NCBI GenBank assembly: GCA_033064195.1
Contig: JARBJD010000133.1
Coordinates: 124,001 to 188,000 of the forward strand
Direction of reading: 5' to 3'
Length of the DNA: 64,000 bases
Source: Blattamonas nauphoetae
Lineage: Eukaryota > Preaxostyla > Oxymonadida
Position numbers and translations under genes: made by a program. Of this stretch, positions 38,158-49,518 are shown piece by piece. The stretch's first letter is position 1; the number at the start of each line of letters is the position of its first letter. The notes under the pieces are model-generated. The model made no database searches and was not told the origin of the DNA. It was given only the letters and a program-made list of their open reading frames with translations.

Positions 38158-39606
38158 TCATCCCAAATTGTGTCCAGTTCCTGCGAATGTCACACTTGAA
38201 TTATTCAACTCTCCCCAAAACGTGATCTCAATCCGAGCATCCTTGAAGAAGGAATTGATTGCGAAGACGAGAGGGACATGAATGTTGATGAAGTGGTGTT
38301 GTTGCTGGACACCGTCGACGAAGAAGTGGAGTGTCCTCTTCTCCAAATCAGCCTCCGCCGACCACTCCTGCCCTTCCTCAGGTTTCTTGTTCGGAGCAAC
38401 ATCGTTGCCAGCTGAGAAGAGACCACCACTGAACCTGGACATCATCGCTGCTTTTGGAGATATCCACGCACCTTGTGTGAGATGTTTTGGATACTCGGCA
38501 GCGTCAAGCACACCAAAATCTGAAAGAAGGAAGATGATGAATGGAGGAGTGACAAACAGACACCATATGATTCTGTTTTGATGGATAGTCGATGAATGCC
38601 TTTCGAGACGGGTTTTGTGAAGCAACCAGCCCAACCAGTGGAATTGATTCGTCTGACAATCGATCCACTCACTCTGTACTTGTCTGGACTGAAGGCGACG
38701 ATGACATCAGATGCGACAATTCGTTGTGGTCGTGCAGAGACTGCAGTCTTCGTCTTTCCGTCTGATTGCAGTGCAGAAGATGAACCTCCCGCCTTTTCAG
38801 CGGGCTTTGAAGTCTTGTTCGCCAAGTCTTTTCGGAGCTCCTTGTTCTCTTTCACGATTTGTTCTTTCTCTTTCTGATGAGACTCGATCATCGAAAGATG
38901 TGTCTTCTTTTCTTCAAACAGACCAGCCTTCTCCTTTTCCAGTTTTGAGATCGTGTTGTCTCTCTCACTGAGCTTCGCTTGGAGTTCGTCGTGTCTCTGC
39001 TGCAGATTGGAGAATGAACTGACGGCTGCTTCCATCGATTCGAAGTCTTCTTTGGACACAACAACGATAGGACCTTCGTCCACACTGTCCAATGCAACGA
39101 AGCAGTATCCAACTCCTTTCTTGAGTTTGGGGTCGAGGGAGGGAGATTGGGAGAGTTGGGAGAGAGAAGAGTGGAGGAGTCGCTTGTTTGGAATTGGTGT
39201 CTGACAATCGAAGCACTCGTCCAGGATCGTCATCATTCGTTGAAGCAGCTGCGAGAGCACTTCATTGTTTTGTTGTTCTTGTTGTGATTGGATGTGGGTC
39301 GTGAGGAGAGTGGGAATGTGGAACCATTGAAAAGAGTTGACTTTGTCTCTTGGATGGACCGACGAATCACTCAGCCATTCCAGCACAGATTCTATTGTTG
39401 GTGGATACTGGGGAAAGTAAAAAAGAAAAAAAAAAGAAGGAGATCGGAATCATGATGAAGAAAAAACTTGATTCAAACCATCTCATCTTTGTCGTTTGTT
39501 GTTGAGATATTCTGAGAACATTTGGGAACGAAAGAGAGAAAACAAAAGTAACGATAAAGTGAGATGGAGGGAAGATGGTTCACACCTGTTGAAAATCTGG
39601 AAACAT
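38158..39606 (-). CDS. Coiled-coil/SPRY protein, 410 aa
   Basis: Three exons keep frame: 39586-39606 (21-nt microexon, MFPDFQQ), 38558-39407 and 38158-38519 (1,233 nt with TGA). The introns are 178 and 38 nt, both GT-AG. Residues 8-130 form a helical domain (LEWLSDSS, SQWF/HIP, IPNK) shared with the other SPRY genes here, then a coiled coil of about 90 residues. A SPRY/B30.2-like domain follows: SDVIVAFSPD, AGCFTKPVSKGIHRLSI, RTLHFFVDGVQQ, ITFWGEL and a TGHNLG end. No signal peptide or membrane span is seen, so it is probably cytosolic and may recognise protein ligands. It is the uninterrupted partner of the gene at 9988-14317. Confidence 0.82.
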
Positions 39607-39693
39607 TGTTTAATGATTCGATCAGGCCATAATTCACTTTGTGAACCAGTGACAGAAAACTGTCTGTTAAATTGCATCTGAATCATTCCCCGT

Positions 39694-40413
39694 AACACTA
39701 CACGGTGTCTTCAAGAAGAATCCAACATATATTGTCGTCCATGGTGTCTGAAGCCTTCGAGTGCCACAGTTCAGATTCATCCAGCCTTCGTTCTTCAGCG
39801 AAGGTCCAATCTCGATTGATATTTTCACACATCAACCTCCATATGTTTTCCTATCCACTCCGATCTATCTCGACGACTTTCAAGACGTTCAGTTGACGTA
39901 CACGAACGACCTCAACATGATCCAACTGATCGCCTTCGATTATTCTCCCATATTATTTCTCCCCACTGTAACAGCAGCTCAAGAAGATCCAATCACAACC
40001 ATGGTTGGAACATCGATCATCATACAAGCACAAAACGATGGCACAACTCGATTCTTTTTGACAGGCAGATATCTCGCCGGGTGGTACACAATATCCTGGC
40101 GATCTGATTCTATAAGCACGAAAACAGTGTCGGTCATGCACCAATTTCAAACTCAGGCAAATGCGTCAATCGTCAGTGACCCCATCGCAATCTCTGATGT
40201 TCAAGATCTGTTCGTTGGAGGTTATTATTCCATCCATCTTTTTACGCCGATTGGCTGTTGACCCCCGAATCCGATTACAATCCCTTGAGTGCTGTCAATC
40301 GGCGTGCATATCGACGTTCTCATCTCAAAATCACCGCCGTCGATTGGACCTTCCGTGATTGACACCAATCTTGCTCATCTACCCATCAAAGACTATCTTT
40401 TTTAATCGCTTCG
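39694..40413. other. 720-bp island between duplicated blocks, with an unrecognised 166-codon frame
   Basis: This stretch belongs to neither inverted repeat. An identical 13-bp sequence (AATCATTCCCCGT) lies at each edge, at 39681-39693 and 40414-40426, as expected of a target-site duplication or a microhomology junction. Inside, 39761-40261 (+) is open for 166 codons. It is rich in aromatic and beta-branched residues and looks beta-stranded, with no motif recognised. Whether it is a gene or the remains of one is unknown. Confidence 0.5.
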
Positions 40414-40429
40414 TAATCATTCCCCGTGT

Positions 40430-43400
40430 CGCATTGCCCAATCCAACACCATGTTGAATTACCTGTTTCTGGAGAGCCAAGCGTTCCCAATGGCCCACGT
40501 TCTCAAATCTCGTGCTTTCGAAGAGATCGCGGCGTGCACAGATCTGGTCAAACTGAGTGTGACACTCTCCGCGATGTTCGAGCAGATTGTTCAGAATGAG
40601 GATCTGTCGTACCCGGTTCGGCCGTTCAACGAGATGGACGATGTGCGTGAAATGGAGCAGAATCTGCCTTCGTCGAAGGTGCCTCTTGCTTGCAGTATTC
40701 TCAATGCAATGACTCTTATTTTGATCTCCCACCACACCCTCCCACACTCAGCCGCGTTCGACACACAACGCTGTGCTCTCTTCACCATTCCTTTCTGCAT
40801 CCAAGTGCTGCATGTCTGTCTCGTGCACTACGAAGCTCGACTCACGCTGAGCTCGTCCGCAAAGATGCCGCAGCTTCTTCAGCCCCTCCTCACCCACATT
40901 GCCAACATGCTCTCCCTCGCCCTCCTCGTCAAGCCCACTGTCATCCTCATGCAGTCCCTTCTCTCCACCTGTCCACGCACATACACCGCATCGTCACCGG
41001 CGTATGACCTCGCAAGCATCATCGACGATTTCGTGGGTGGGGATGGAGTGTTGGCTGTGCACCGAGTTGTGAGTGTGATCCTGCTTCCGCAGATCGCAAT
41101 GTACATCAACCATCTGAAGTCTGAAATCAGCGACCAGCTGACCTTCACCCAGAAACACACAGGAGCGCTTGCGAGCTGTCTGTCGTCGGCATTCTCGATC
41201 TTCTTGCTGTCGTTCATGTTTGTGTCGTCGAAGCAGAAGTCAGCGCTGAAAGTGGGGAAGTATGTGGACAGATTCGAAAGTGCGGGCGAGCCGTCGTTGA
41301 AGCCATCTCGACCCTTCGTTCCACAATTCGAAGAGATGAACATTGAGCGGACAGAGAAGACGGGAGAAGTGTCGTCAGCGCTGTCTCGTTCTCGCTTCAG
41401 CACTCTTCGCTCAGCCACGCCATCAACCGAAACAAGCACCCTCCGACAGTCGCAGACGATGCGAACGGACTCGAAAGACTCACCTGTTTCGGAGAAACAA
41501 ATGGTGCTGGGATTGTTCGCGCAGGTGGTCGTGCAAGCGATGGGTCTGATTCTCCCCGCTGTGACTTCTCGATTCGCCGACAGCGCTCGAAGACTGACGT
41601 TCCAACCGTCTTCGAAAATGGGGGCACTTCCTCTGAGCTTTTCGATGGCACTTGCAATGGAGGTCTGCCCGCATCGCCAGATGTCGACGGAGAAAGTGGA
41701 ATCGACGCAGAATCCGTTCCTCATGACTCTTCTTCATTATTGTTTGTCGGCATTGACATCGCTCTTCACAGAAACATTCTATTCGTCCAAATCGAGGCAG
41801 GGAGCGGACAGAAGCAGTGTCGATGTCGAAAGCGCAGACACTCCACTCAGCTCGTCGTCGTCTCAACTGTACGTGGCTGTGTTGGAGCAGAAGACGATCG
41901 TGCCCTGTCTGCTCTTCCTCGCTCTGTACTGCCCAGCCTATCTCCCTCTCCCCGACCTCCATCCTGTCCCTGTCATCGCTGGCTGTCCCTACCCGCTCTC
42001 TCGAACGACAGAACGAACGCTCCAACATCTGACTCAACTCTACAGTTCGCCGTCATCGTCTGTGATCACACTGGCGGCGATGAAACTGCTGGCGTATGTG
42101 CAGAAGTGCAACAGAAACGCGATGGAGCGAGCATTTGGTCATCTTCATTTCGAGCCCGAGTTGGTGAATCATCCGACGATGCCGCCAGCTGCCCAACCAT
42201 CTCTTCCGATCTCTCTGGCCGAGCAGCTGCGCTCTTCGCCGAGTCTGTTCTACGCGTGGCGAGCTGGTCTGGACGAGACAGCAATCACTCGGTTCCGAAT
42301 CGAGCGAGGGGAGGTGCCGATCACAGCGGACAGACTGACACCTCAACAGGAACGGTCGAAATACTTCCGCCAGAAGAAGTTGGAAGGGGGTGTGATCCAA
42401 CGGCAGACAGGACCAACGGCGCAAGTGACTCTGAAAACAGCGTCGACGAACACAGGGTCGAACCATCTGTTGAAATATGCGGAGTGGAGACGGAAGCAGA
42501 AGGGAGACGAGCCGCCGCCTCAGTTCAAGCAGGACAAGACTCGGGAGGAATATGTGCAATCGCTGCTGGCGCCGACAGAGAAGGATCTGACAGAGGAACA
42601 GGCAGTTGCTGAACGAGCGAAGTTGATTCTGATCAACGCTGGGATGTTCGAGGAGTTGGAGAGGCAGCAGACGGAGAACAGCCTGCTGTACTCTGGCAAC
42701 GAGGACTGGCCCGAGGTGGATCAAGTTGGTCAGTTTGTGAATCTGAATACGGCGATTGTGTTTGGAGCAGAGAAATCGAAAGAGCTCCGGAACTCGTATT
42801 CGTTCTTGGAAAGAGGGAAGGAGAAGCAGAAGAAGGGGAAGAAGGACGAGAAGAAGACGGGAGAGATGGGGGATGTGGAGAGGTACGATGGGAGTGTGAA
42901 GGAAGGGATTGAGGTTGAGATGGTGAAGTTGCGCGAGTGGGAGCTGGTGGGGATGGAAAGGAGTTGGTGGACGGAGAGTCGGAAGGGGAAGAAGAAGAAG
43001 AAAGGGAAGAAGAGGAGCGAGAGCGATGGAAAGAGGGACGAGGCACCGACGCCGCTCGACACACTCCCGTCCACACCCCCAATCGCGCTCTCTCCATCTC
43101 CCCCAGCCAGCCCACCGCCAGCTGATCCGACCCGTTCGGAAGTGGAACGAGAACAGACAGAGTGGGAGGAGATGGAGAACGAGCAGAATGGATACTCGCA
43201 TGCTGAACACACCGATCGCCAACAATCATTGGAAGCTTCAGGAGTGGAACAATACAACTCACAACAGTTGACCCGACGCGACGAGCAGAACGAAGACGAT
43301 TTGGATGAGCCACCGCCAATTCCCTCCGACGACGAGGACGACGCCCTCCCGCCGCCTCCTCCACCCACAGCCGACACGACAGGCAGCACGACAGCCGACC

Positions 43401-43810
43401 CGACAGACGACACGACAGCCGACACGACAGCCGACACGACCGACTACACAACCGACGGGCCGCGTTGGGATGTGCGTCTGCAGGCCACGCCTCTCGCGGG
43501 TGAAGCGCCTGTTCGTGCGGAGCTGCCGATTGGAGGGACAGTGGCGGAGCTGGTTGGGGTGTACGACCCAAATGCCGTCCTTCACAACAATCCCCCCTCA
43601 GCCCCTCCCGCCGACCCCTCCAACGACCCTTTCAACGACCCCTCTCTTCCTGACCCTTCGTTCCTCCTCCCCCTCCCGACGACGCCTCTCCTCGCGAGCA
43701 GACTTCGTATCAGGTTGTTTATGGGGATGGTTTCTGAGTCTCTGAACAATTCTTTCTTTTCGTGTTTTGTCAAGTCACATCGCTCTCGTTGGTTGATGTT
43801 CACAGATTGA
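40430..43810 (+). pseudogene. 3' fragment of the RME-8-like gene
   Basis: Open for about 1,119 codons from the Met at 40451 to TGA at 43808-43810. It matches the last third of the whole gene at 24855-28166 with scattered substitutions. The 5' two thirds and the promoter are missing, so the Met at 40451 is an internal one. Near 43665 a length difference in a C/T-rich tract shifts the final 40 codons out of the parental frame. The long frame could survive by chance if the duplication is recent. Confidence 0.8.
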
Positions 43811-44022
43811 TGATCATGACTCAGAATAACTTGAGGTGGACAATCACACAAACCTGCCTCGTCACTTCTCAAAACACATCAAAACGTGGAATTGGTTGTG
43901 GAGTGAAAGTGGGATGTTTGTTGGAAAACGAAGAGACGAGTGAAATGATTCATCCCAAATTGTGTCCAGTTCCTTCGAATGTCACACTCGACTTCTTCAA
44001 CTCTCCCCAAAACGTGATCTCA

Positions 44023-44623
44023 TAGATCCACTCAAAACCCGGAATTTCTCCTAAACCCGGAACATGGGGGTTGAAAGATACATATTGGGCAAACTAAGAA
44101 AAAAATAAAATTTGAGAATTATAGACCGACGCAAATCAGAGAAACCCTCAAAATACTGTATACAGCAACAATGCCTACATTTTTCTCAACTTTTTTGGAT
44201 CGTTTCTCCACAACCAGCCATCCGTTTTGCACCAAATAAAGTGCATTGTTATCGTAAACATCTCGACAAAAGCTGCTCAAAAAATGAAAGATATTTTTTT
44301 CTAAGACTTTTTTCTCGAGAAAAATATGGGTTTTTTTCTATTTTCCCAAATATCCAGCATTTTTTCTCCAATGTTTTCTCAAATTGTTCGTTTCATCAAA
44401 AAAACGTTTTTGTGAAAATTTTCATCAAAATCGGTTCACAGGTTGTGAAGATATGACCAGTTCTCCTGATTCAAACAGGTCCAAAAGAGGTATTTTGAGG
44501 GTTTCTCTGATTTGCGTCGGTCTATAATTCTCAAATTTTATTTTTTTCTTAGTTTGCCCAATATGTATCTTTCAACCCCCATGTTCCGGGTTTAGGAGAA
44601 ATTCCGGGTTTTGAGTGGATCTA
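44023..44623. mobile_element. Non-autonomous DNA transposon (MITE-like), 601 bp
   Basis: The termini are perfect or near-perfect 134-bp inverted repeats (44023-44156 and 44490-44623) with ends TAGATCC...GGATCTA. They flank an AT-rich core of about 333 bp with no coding capacity. A 3-bp TCA duplication flanks it (44020-44022 and 44624-44626). Removing the element and one TCA restores ATTGAGATC, the exact sequence of the related SPRY gene at 38.2 kb. A 3-bp target duplication is known for PIF/Harbinger and CACTA elements, but no family was assigned. Confidence 0.85.
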
Positions 44624-45302
44624 TCAATCGGAATATCTTTGTAGAGGGCCTCGATGGCGAAGACGAGAGGGACAGGAATGTTGATGAAGTGGTGTTTCTG
44701 TTGGACACCGTCGATGAAGAAGTGGAGTGTCCTCTTCTCCAAATCAGCCTCCGCCGACCACTCCTGCCCTTTCTCAGGTTTCGTGTTCCGAGCAAGCTTT
44801 TGTCGAGCCGAGGTGAGATGTCCACCTGTGCTCATCATCGCTGCTTTTGGAGAATGATAAGCACCCTTTGTGAGATAGTTTGGATACTCGGCAGCGTCAA
44901 GCACACCAATCTCTAAAAGAAGGAAGATGATGAAAGGAGGAGTGACATACTGACATGGCCTGCTAGATATCTGATGGACAGTCGATGAGTGCCTTTCGAG
45001 ACGGGTTTTGTGAAGCCACTAGCCCAGAAGGATTCTTTGTGGATTTTGGTGACAGCCGATCCACTCACTCTGATGTGCTCTGGATCGAACGCGACGATGA
45101 CATCAGAAGCGACAATTGGTTGTGATTGTACAGTGACTTCTGTCTTTGTCGGTTGGACTGATTGCTGAACAGGAGATGGACCTCCCTCATTCTCAGCTGG
45201 TTTTGTTGTCTGGTTTGCCAACTCACTTCTCAATTGCTTGTTCTCCTCTTCAAATGTGGAACACTTCCTTTCCGACTCGCTGAGTTCCGCACGGAGTTGT
45301 GA

Positions 45303-46092
45303 TAGTGGTGTTAGAAACCCGCTCTGGTCCATAAACCCGCAACCAGCGTGATAAATCCGCCACTTCATTTTTGATTGATCATTCATTTCTAATTGTCTCA
45401 ACTGAGAGTCTTGAGAAGTTTTCTGGAAAAAGTGAAGAAGAAAAACACGTCTGTGAAATGCGACATTGAAATCAATGGGTCAAGATTCAAACCGAAATCG
45501 ATGTTTCACTAGCCAGGACTCGAGATATGACAGTCAACCAAAGAACTTGTTTCAATACACAATTCCAACGCTTCATCAATTTCACTCGACCATACTTCTT
45601 GAGATTCTGTCGTTCTCAACTTTATCATCATTTGTTCAGTTAGATGTCTTGCAATCTGTAAAACTCACACAAGAGAAGCTCTGATATTCAGAACATCCGG
45701 AGGAGGAAATAAAAACAAGGATCAAACTGACACTGACATCAGGAGGGCAAGATTGCAATGGTTCAGTTTCTTCTCTTCCGATCTTCCTTTGAATCAAAGT
45801 TTCATGAAGTCAAACCACCGATCCAACGTTCATTTGACGTTCACAACAACCGATTCAACAAGAAAATACAAACGAGGAGGGATATGATGACAATGCCGAG
45901 TCTCGAGAAAGATCAGTTTCAATTGCGTCACTTCACGATTTTTTTCGATAGATTTTTTCAAAAATGTGAGAAAAATAGAGGATAATGTGAATAAATGATG
46001 AAAGAGTGAGAGTATGATGAAGATCGTTCGGTTGCGGTTTTTTGGACACCGGTTGCGGGTTTCTGAACGCGGGCGGGTTTCTAACACCACTA
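45303..46092. mobile_element. Non-autonomous DNA transposon, 790 bp
   Basis: Ends are TAGTGGTGTTAGAAACCCGC and its reverse complement, followed by imperfect subterminal copies of AAACCCGCAACC. A 3-bp TGA (TCA on the other strand) flanks it at 45300-45302 and 46093-46095. Removing it with one copy of the triplet restores an in-frame coiled coil (KQENSQLRAEL on the minus strand). It shares the TAG...CTA ends and the TCA target with the element at 44023, so both may have been mobilised by one transposase. No coding frame of note inside. Confidence 0.85.
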
Positions 46093-47639
46093 TGAGTTTT
46101 CCTGCTTCATGGCGTCCAGTTGCGATTGAGTGGAGTCGAGCTCTGATCGAGTGGTGTCCAGTTCTTCGCGAAGGAACTGAGAGAGCGGTGTTTCCGAGCC
46201 CAAAATCGAACAAAGTCCCCACTCCGAATCAGCTCACCCGACGACAGTCGCGATTCCGGATTCTGACAACAAATCCAAACATCGCACAACAACCAAACAG
46301 AGAGAAGAGAGAGAAGAGAAGAGATGAGAACAACGAGAATCACACTTTGTGAAGAAGAAGACACAGCACTGGTTCAACACTCTTCGAGATCTTCACTTTC
46401 GAGCACACCGAAACAACATCAAATCCGCGAACACTTTCCCCAATCTCCATCCCATTCGTTCCCGATATCCACGACTTCCCAGTCAGCAACTCCAACACAA
46501 TCAGCCCAAACGCCCACATGTCTCCCGCCTGCGACACTCCCACTCCCACACCCACTCCTTTCCCAACTCCAACAGCAAACATTTCTGGCCCCCAGAACTG
46601 CATCGTCCCACACTCCGCTGAATTCCATGTCTTCACTGTTCCAACTCCAACCACTCCTCCAAAGTCCCCTGAAACAATAAGTCACAACAAATCAGAAAAA
46701 AAGAAGAATAACAAAGAGAACAATCAAATCAATCACAACATACCCAGCTTCGCTCGGCCATCACAACCAATCAGAATATTCGATGGCTTCACATCTCCAT
46801 ACACCTCATTTCGAGAGTGCAGAAACCCCAGCCCAGCCAACACATCTGACACAATTCGGAACACTGTCTGAACAATAAAAACAAAATCAACAACATCAAG
46901 AACATCAACAAGCAGGGAAAGAAGAATCGGAAGAACACAACATGAAGAGCGAGAAGAAAACAATACCACGCGATCCATCGTCGTCCCCAGCTTTCGCAAT
47001 TCCGAAATCCGATCAGCCAAAGAACACGAGCACAGCTCCAGAACCACAAAGTGCGCATTTCCTTCCACAATCACGTCCACAAATCCAACCACATTCCGGT
47101 GTTGGTTGTTTTGCAGTTTCGAGATCTCATGTTCGTTCTTCGAGAAATCTTCTTCCGATGTGAACGGCAGCACCTTCATCGCAAAGTGTTCCGACCATCC
47201 CGCTTTCGATACTTCATACACTGACCCGAATCGGCCTTGCCCCAATTTCCGAACAAAACTGTCTGACAACACCAAATCAGATCGAAAATGAATGATGACG
47301 TTTTTTGAAAGTGAAGATAAGAAGGGATGGTGAAAGAGAGATGGATGCAAAAATGGGTGATGCACACATGGTTCGGGAACTTTCACTTGGAACTGTCTTT
47401 TTGCTTTTGGTTTGGCTGACATGATTTCGTTCTTTCCGAATAAAGGTTTGATCGAGAGAACCATTATTCGTATCTAATCCAAGTTATTTTAGTTCTTTCA
47501 ATTCGTTGAAATATCACTGTATTTGGATGTAGACTGACTTTTCTATGAAGTGAATAATGAATGACGTGATTAAACAGCAACAACGAGCAAAACAATCGAA
47601 CAGGATGTTCATGGTCTATCTGTACCGCCAGTTGGAGCA

Positions 47640-49436
47640 GATGTCCAGAGCAGACAACGCAACGAGGTCCACACAGTCATCCTCAACCACAATCGGCCAG
47701 ACCCTACAAGAGTGAACAGAGAAGCCACACATTCAGGCAGACAATTCTCAGATGCAGACAGGGCCGATTGCAAACATGAAAGAAGGGCATCTGAAGTCTG
47801 AGACATCGTTGCGAGGACAGCACATCGCCGTCTCCGATGTTTGGGAACGCAAAATGGCAGAAGATCGGTCGATGCCATCAAACGAGTTGAACAGCGAATG
47901 CGTGAGAGAGGACACAAACACAGCGAGCCATTGCCAGCAATGCTGACGAGGGTTGGCTCAGAGCTGTCCCAACCGTCGCAGATGGCCGAGTGACCTTTCC
48001 ACAAATCGGGCTGTCGATTCAGACATCAAATCGCGGCGAGTTGGGCGACCACTGTGCATCGAAACGTGAAAGGCGAGAGCGAACTTGTTGGTTGTGCTTC
48101 TGTGCAATCCGACTCGACGAGGAGCATGTCTGGCTCGGTCCAACAGTCAACCAAAAAGGAGCCGAGATTGGTCGTCCCGAAGCTGACGTCATGAATCAGA
48201 AAATGGGGCTTCATTTGCGACGCATCCGAACTCAAAAACGGCACATTTGGCATCCAAAACGTGGAAGAGTCCGCGATTGGTTGAGAAAGGAACAGACAGG
48301 TTGGGTGCGACGCACTGTTCACTGAACAATCCATCCATCGGCAACGATGGAAGACAATCGTGCTGGGTGAGGAGGGGCTGAAGGAGAGAGCGCCTGTGCC
48401 ATTCGACCCTTTGCATGCTGTCCACGAGCAGAAGGTGAAGACAGGGAGATCGGTGCGTCTTCCGCTTCGCATCCGGCCATGTCCAGTTTCGTAATCGATG
48501 TCAGACTCGATCCGAAGAGGAGAAGAGAGTTGGATGGTGTTGGCCACAATTGGTGATCGTCATTGTGTCGATGGTGAAGGCAGACGACATTGCGGACATG
48601 TCGAGGATGGAGTCGATTGCTTCGATGTCTCCGATCTCGCAGTCGACGAGGGCTGTTCCTCCCAACTCGGCAGAAAGGAACGAACCGTGTGCGCTGTTCG
48701 AGTCGGTGACGACACATCTCACATCGTCGAAGTCAGAAAGGTCGACGAAGATGAACGGCTGAGCACTCGAAACTGAAGCAAGCTCTGACTTCAGAACGAG
48801 AAGAGTCAGGCTCGCAGATTCTTCTGTTCCATCGGGGATGACAATTTGGGGTTGGATAGGATTTTGATGGTGGGGAGAACGCCACTGTCGACCTTGCCCA
48901 AATTGTCAGAGGGACAGAAATGTCTGGCGAGGAGAAATATTCCTTCGCGATTCCTCTGTTTCTCCCTTCCACTGTCAGCGGAGCGTACGAAATCAACATT
49001 TCGGGAATCGGAAGTTGGTTGTGGATGGCCTGGATGAGGTTCAGACACGGCTGGTTCGCTCCACACCCACATCTCACATCTTCGAAGCTAGAAAGGTCGT
49101 GCTCAATGTACTGTTCTGCACATCTAACAACCACCGCTTGGGAGGGCTGTCAATATTCTGATCATATATGGTGTCTGTCTTCTGAAATCCGGCTGACGAT
49201 TTTCGTGATCCTTCGCCAGCGTACAGTCGGGTCATGTTTCCACGCAATTCCATCCGTGTCGACACGATTGGAAATGACTCGGCCGAAAACCACCCTGATT
49301 CGAACTGTATCACGGTTTCTTGAGAGTGGGATCCATTCCAGTTTTGGTTCAATTTCTCAGCGAATACGCCTTTGAAATCTCTGCAATCAGCATCCAAAGA
49401 GTGAAGGACGTGGAATAGTGCAATCAAAATCATCAT
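47640..49436 (-). pseudogene. Broken beta-helix receptor gene
   Basis: Starts at 49436 with a signal-peptide-like MMILIALFHVLHSLDA. A CGCGANQPCLNL module opening follows near 49070, and then beta-helix strands (SFLSAELGGTALVDCEIGDI near 48650). The frame changes at least three times between 49100 and 48300, and the remainder fades toward 47640, next to the edge of repeat B. It lies head to head with the gene at 49519, with less than 100 bp between. Confidence 0.65.
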
Positions 49437-49518
49437 CGATAAGAAGACAATTCTTGAACGAAGATGACGGAGCTTTTAAGTCTCGATCGAACCATTCTTC
49501 GTATTTTCATTCCATCTG

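Larger units (their letters stand above)
33988..39646 (-). repeat. Inverted repeat A, right arm
   Basis: Opposite-orientation copy of 9942-22354. It carries the 5' end of the whole RME-8-like gene, a shortened EF-hand gene copy and the whole SPRY gene. It lacks the transposon found in the left arm. Substitutions are scattered through coding and intron sequence, as expected of an established duplication. Confidence 0.85.
43950..47464 (-). pseudogene. Kinase/coiled-coil/SPRY gene copy broken by two transposons
   Basis: Matches the whole gene at 22521-24606 exon by exon. The kinase start (47464), glycine loop, YGDVKPSN, DFG and GPE all survive. One insert (45303-46092) splits the coiled coil and another (44023-44623) splits the SPRY exon. 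A one-base deletion in exon 5 (near 46218; GTGGTGG in the whole copy, GTGGGG here) also shifts the frame. Taking out each insert and one copy of its 3-bp target duplication restores the local host sequence. The kinase part alone might still be made. Confidence 0.82.
40430..47612 (-). repeat. Inverted repeat B, right arm
   Basis: Opposite-orientation copy of 22375-28166. It gained two DNA transposon insertions (44023-44623 and 45303-46092) that the left arm lacks. Its outer edge abuts a broken beta-helix gene at about 47612. Confidence 0.85.

Noticed and set aside
40879-41724. 281-codon minus-strand frame
   Set aside because: Antisense to the RME-8-like 3' fragment; the same frame appears antisense to the whole gene at 26872-27717, but it has no family features or codon support.
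9942-47612. Assembly fold-back artefact as the cause of the inverted repeats
   Set aside because: The arms differ by substitutions, insertions and deletions and have a non-palindromic order, so a simple folded read does not explain them. It cannot be excluded for the exact junctions.
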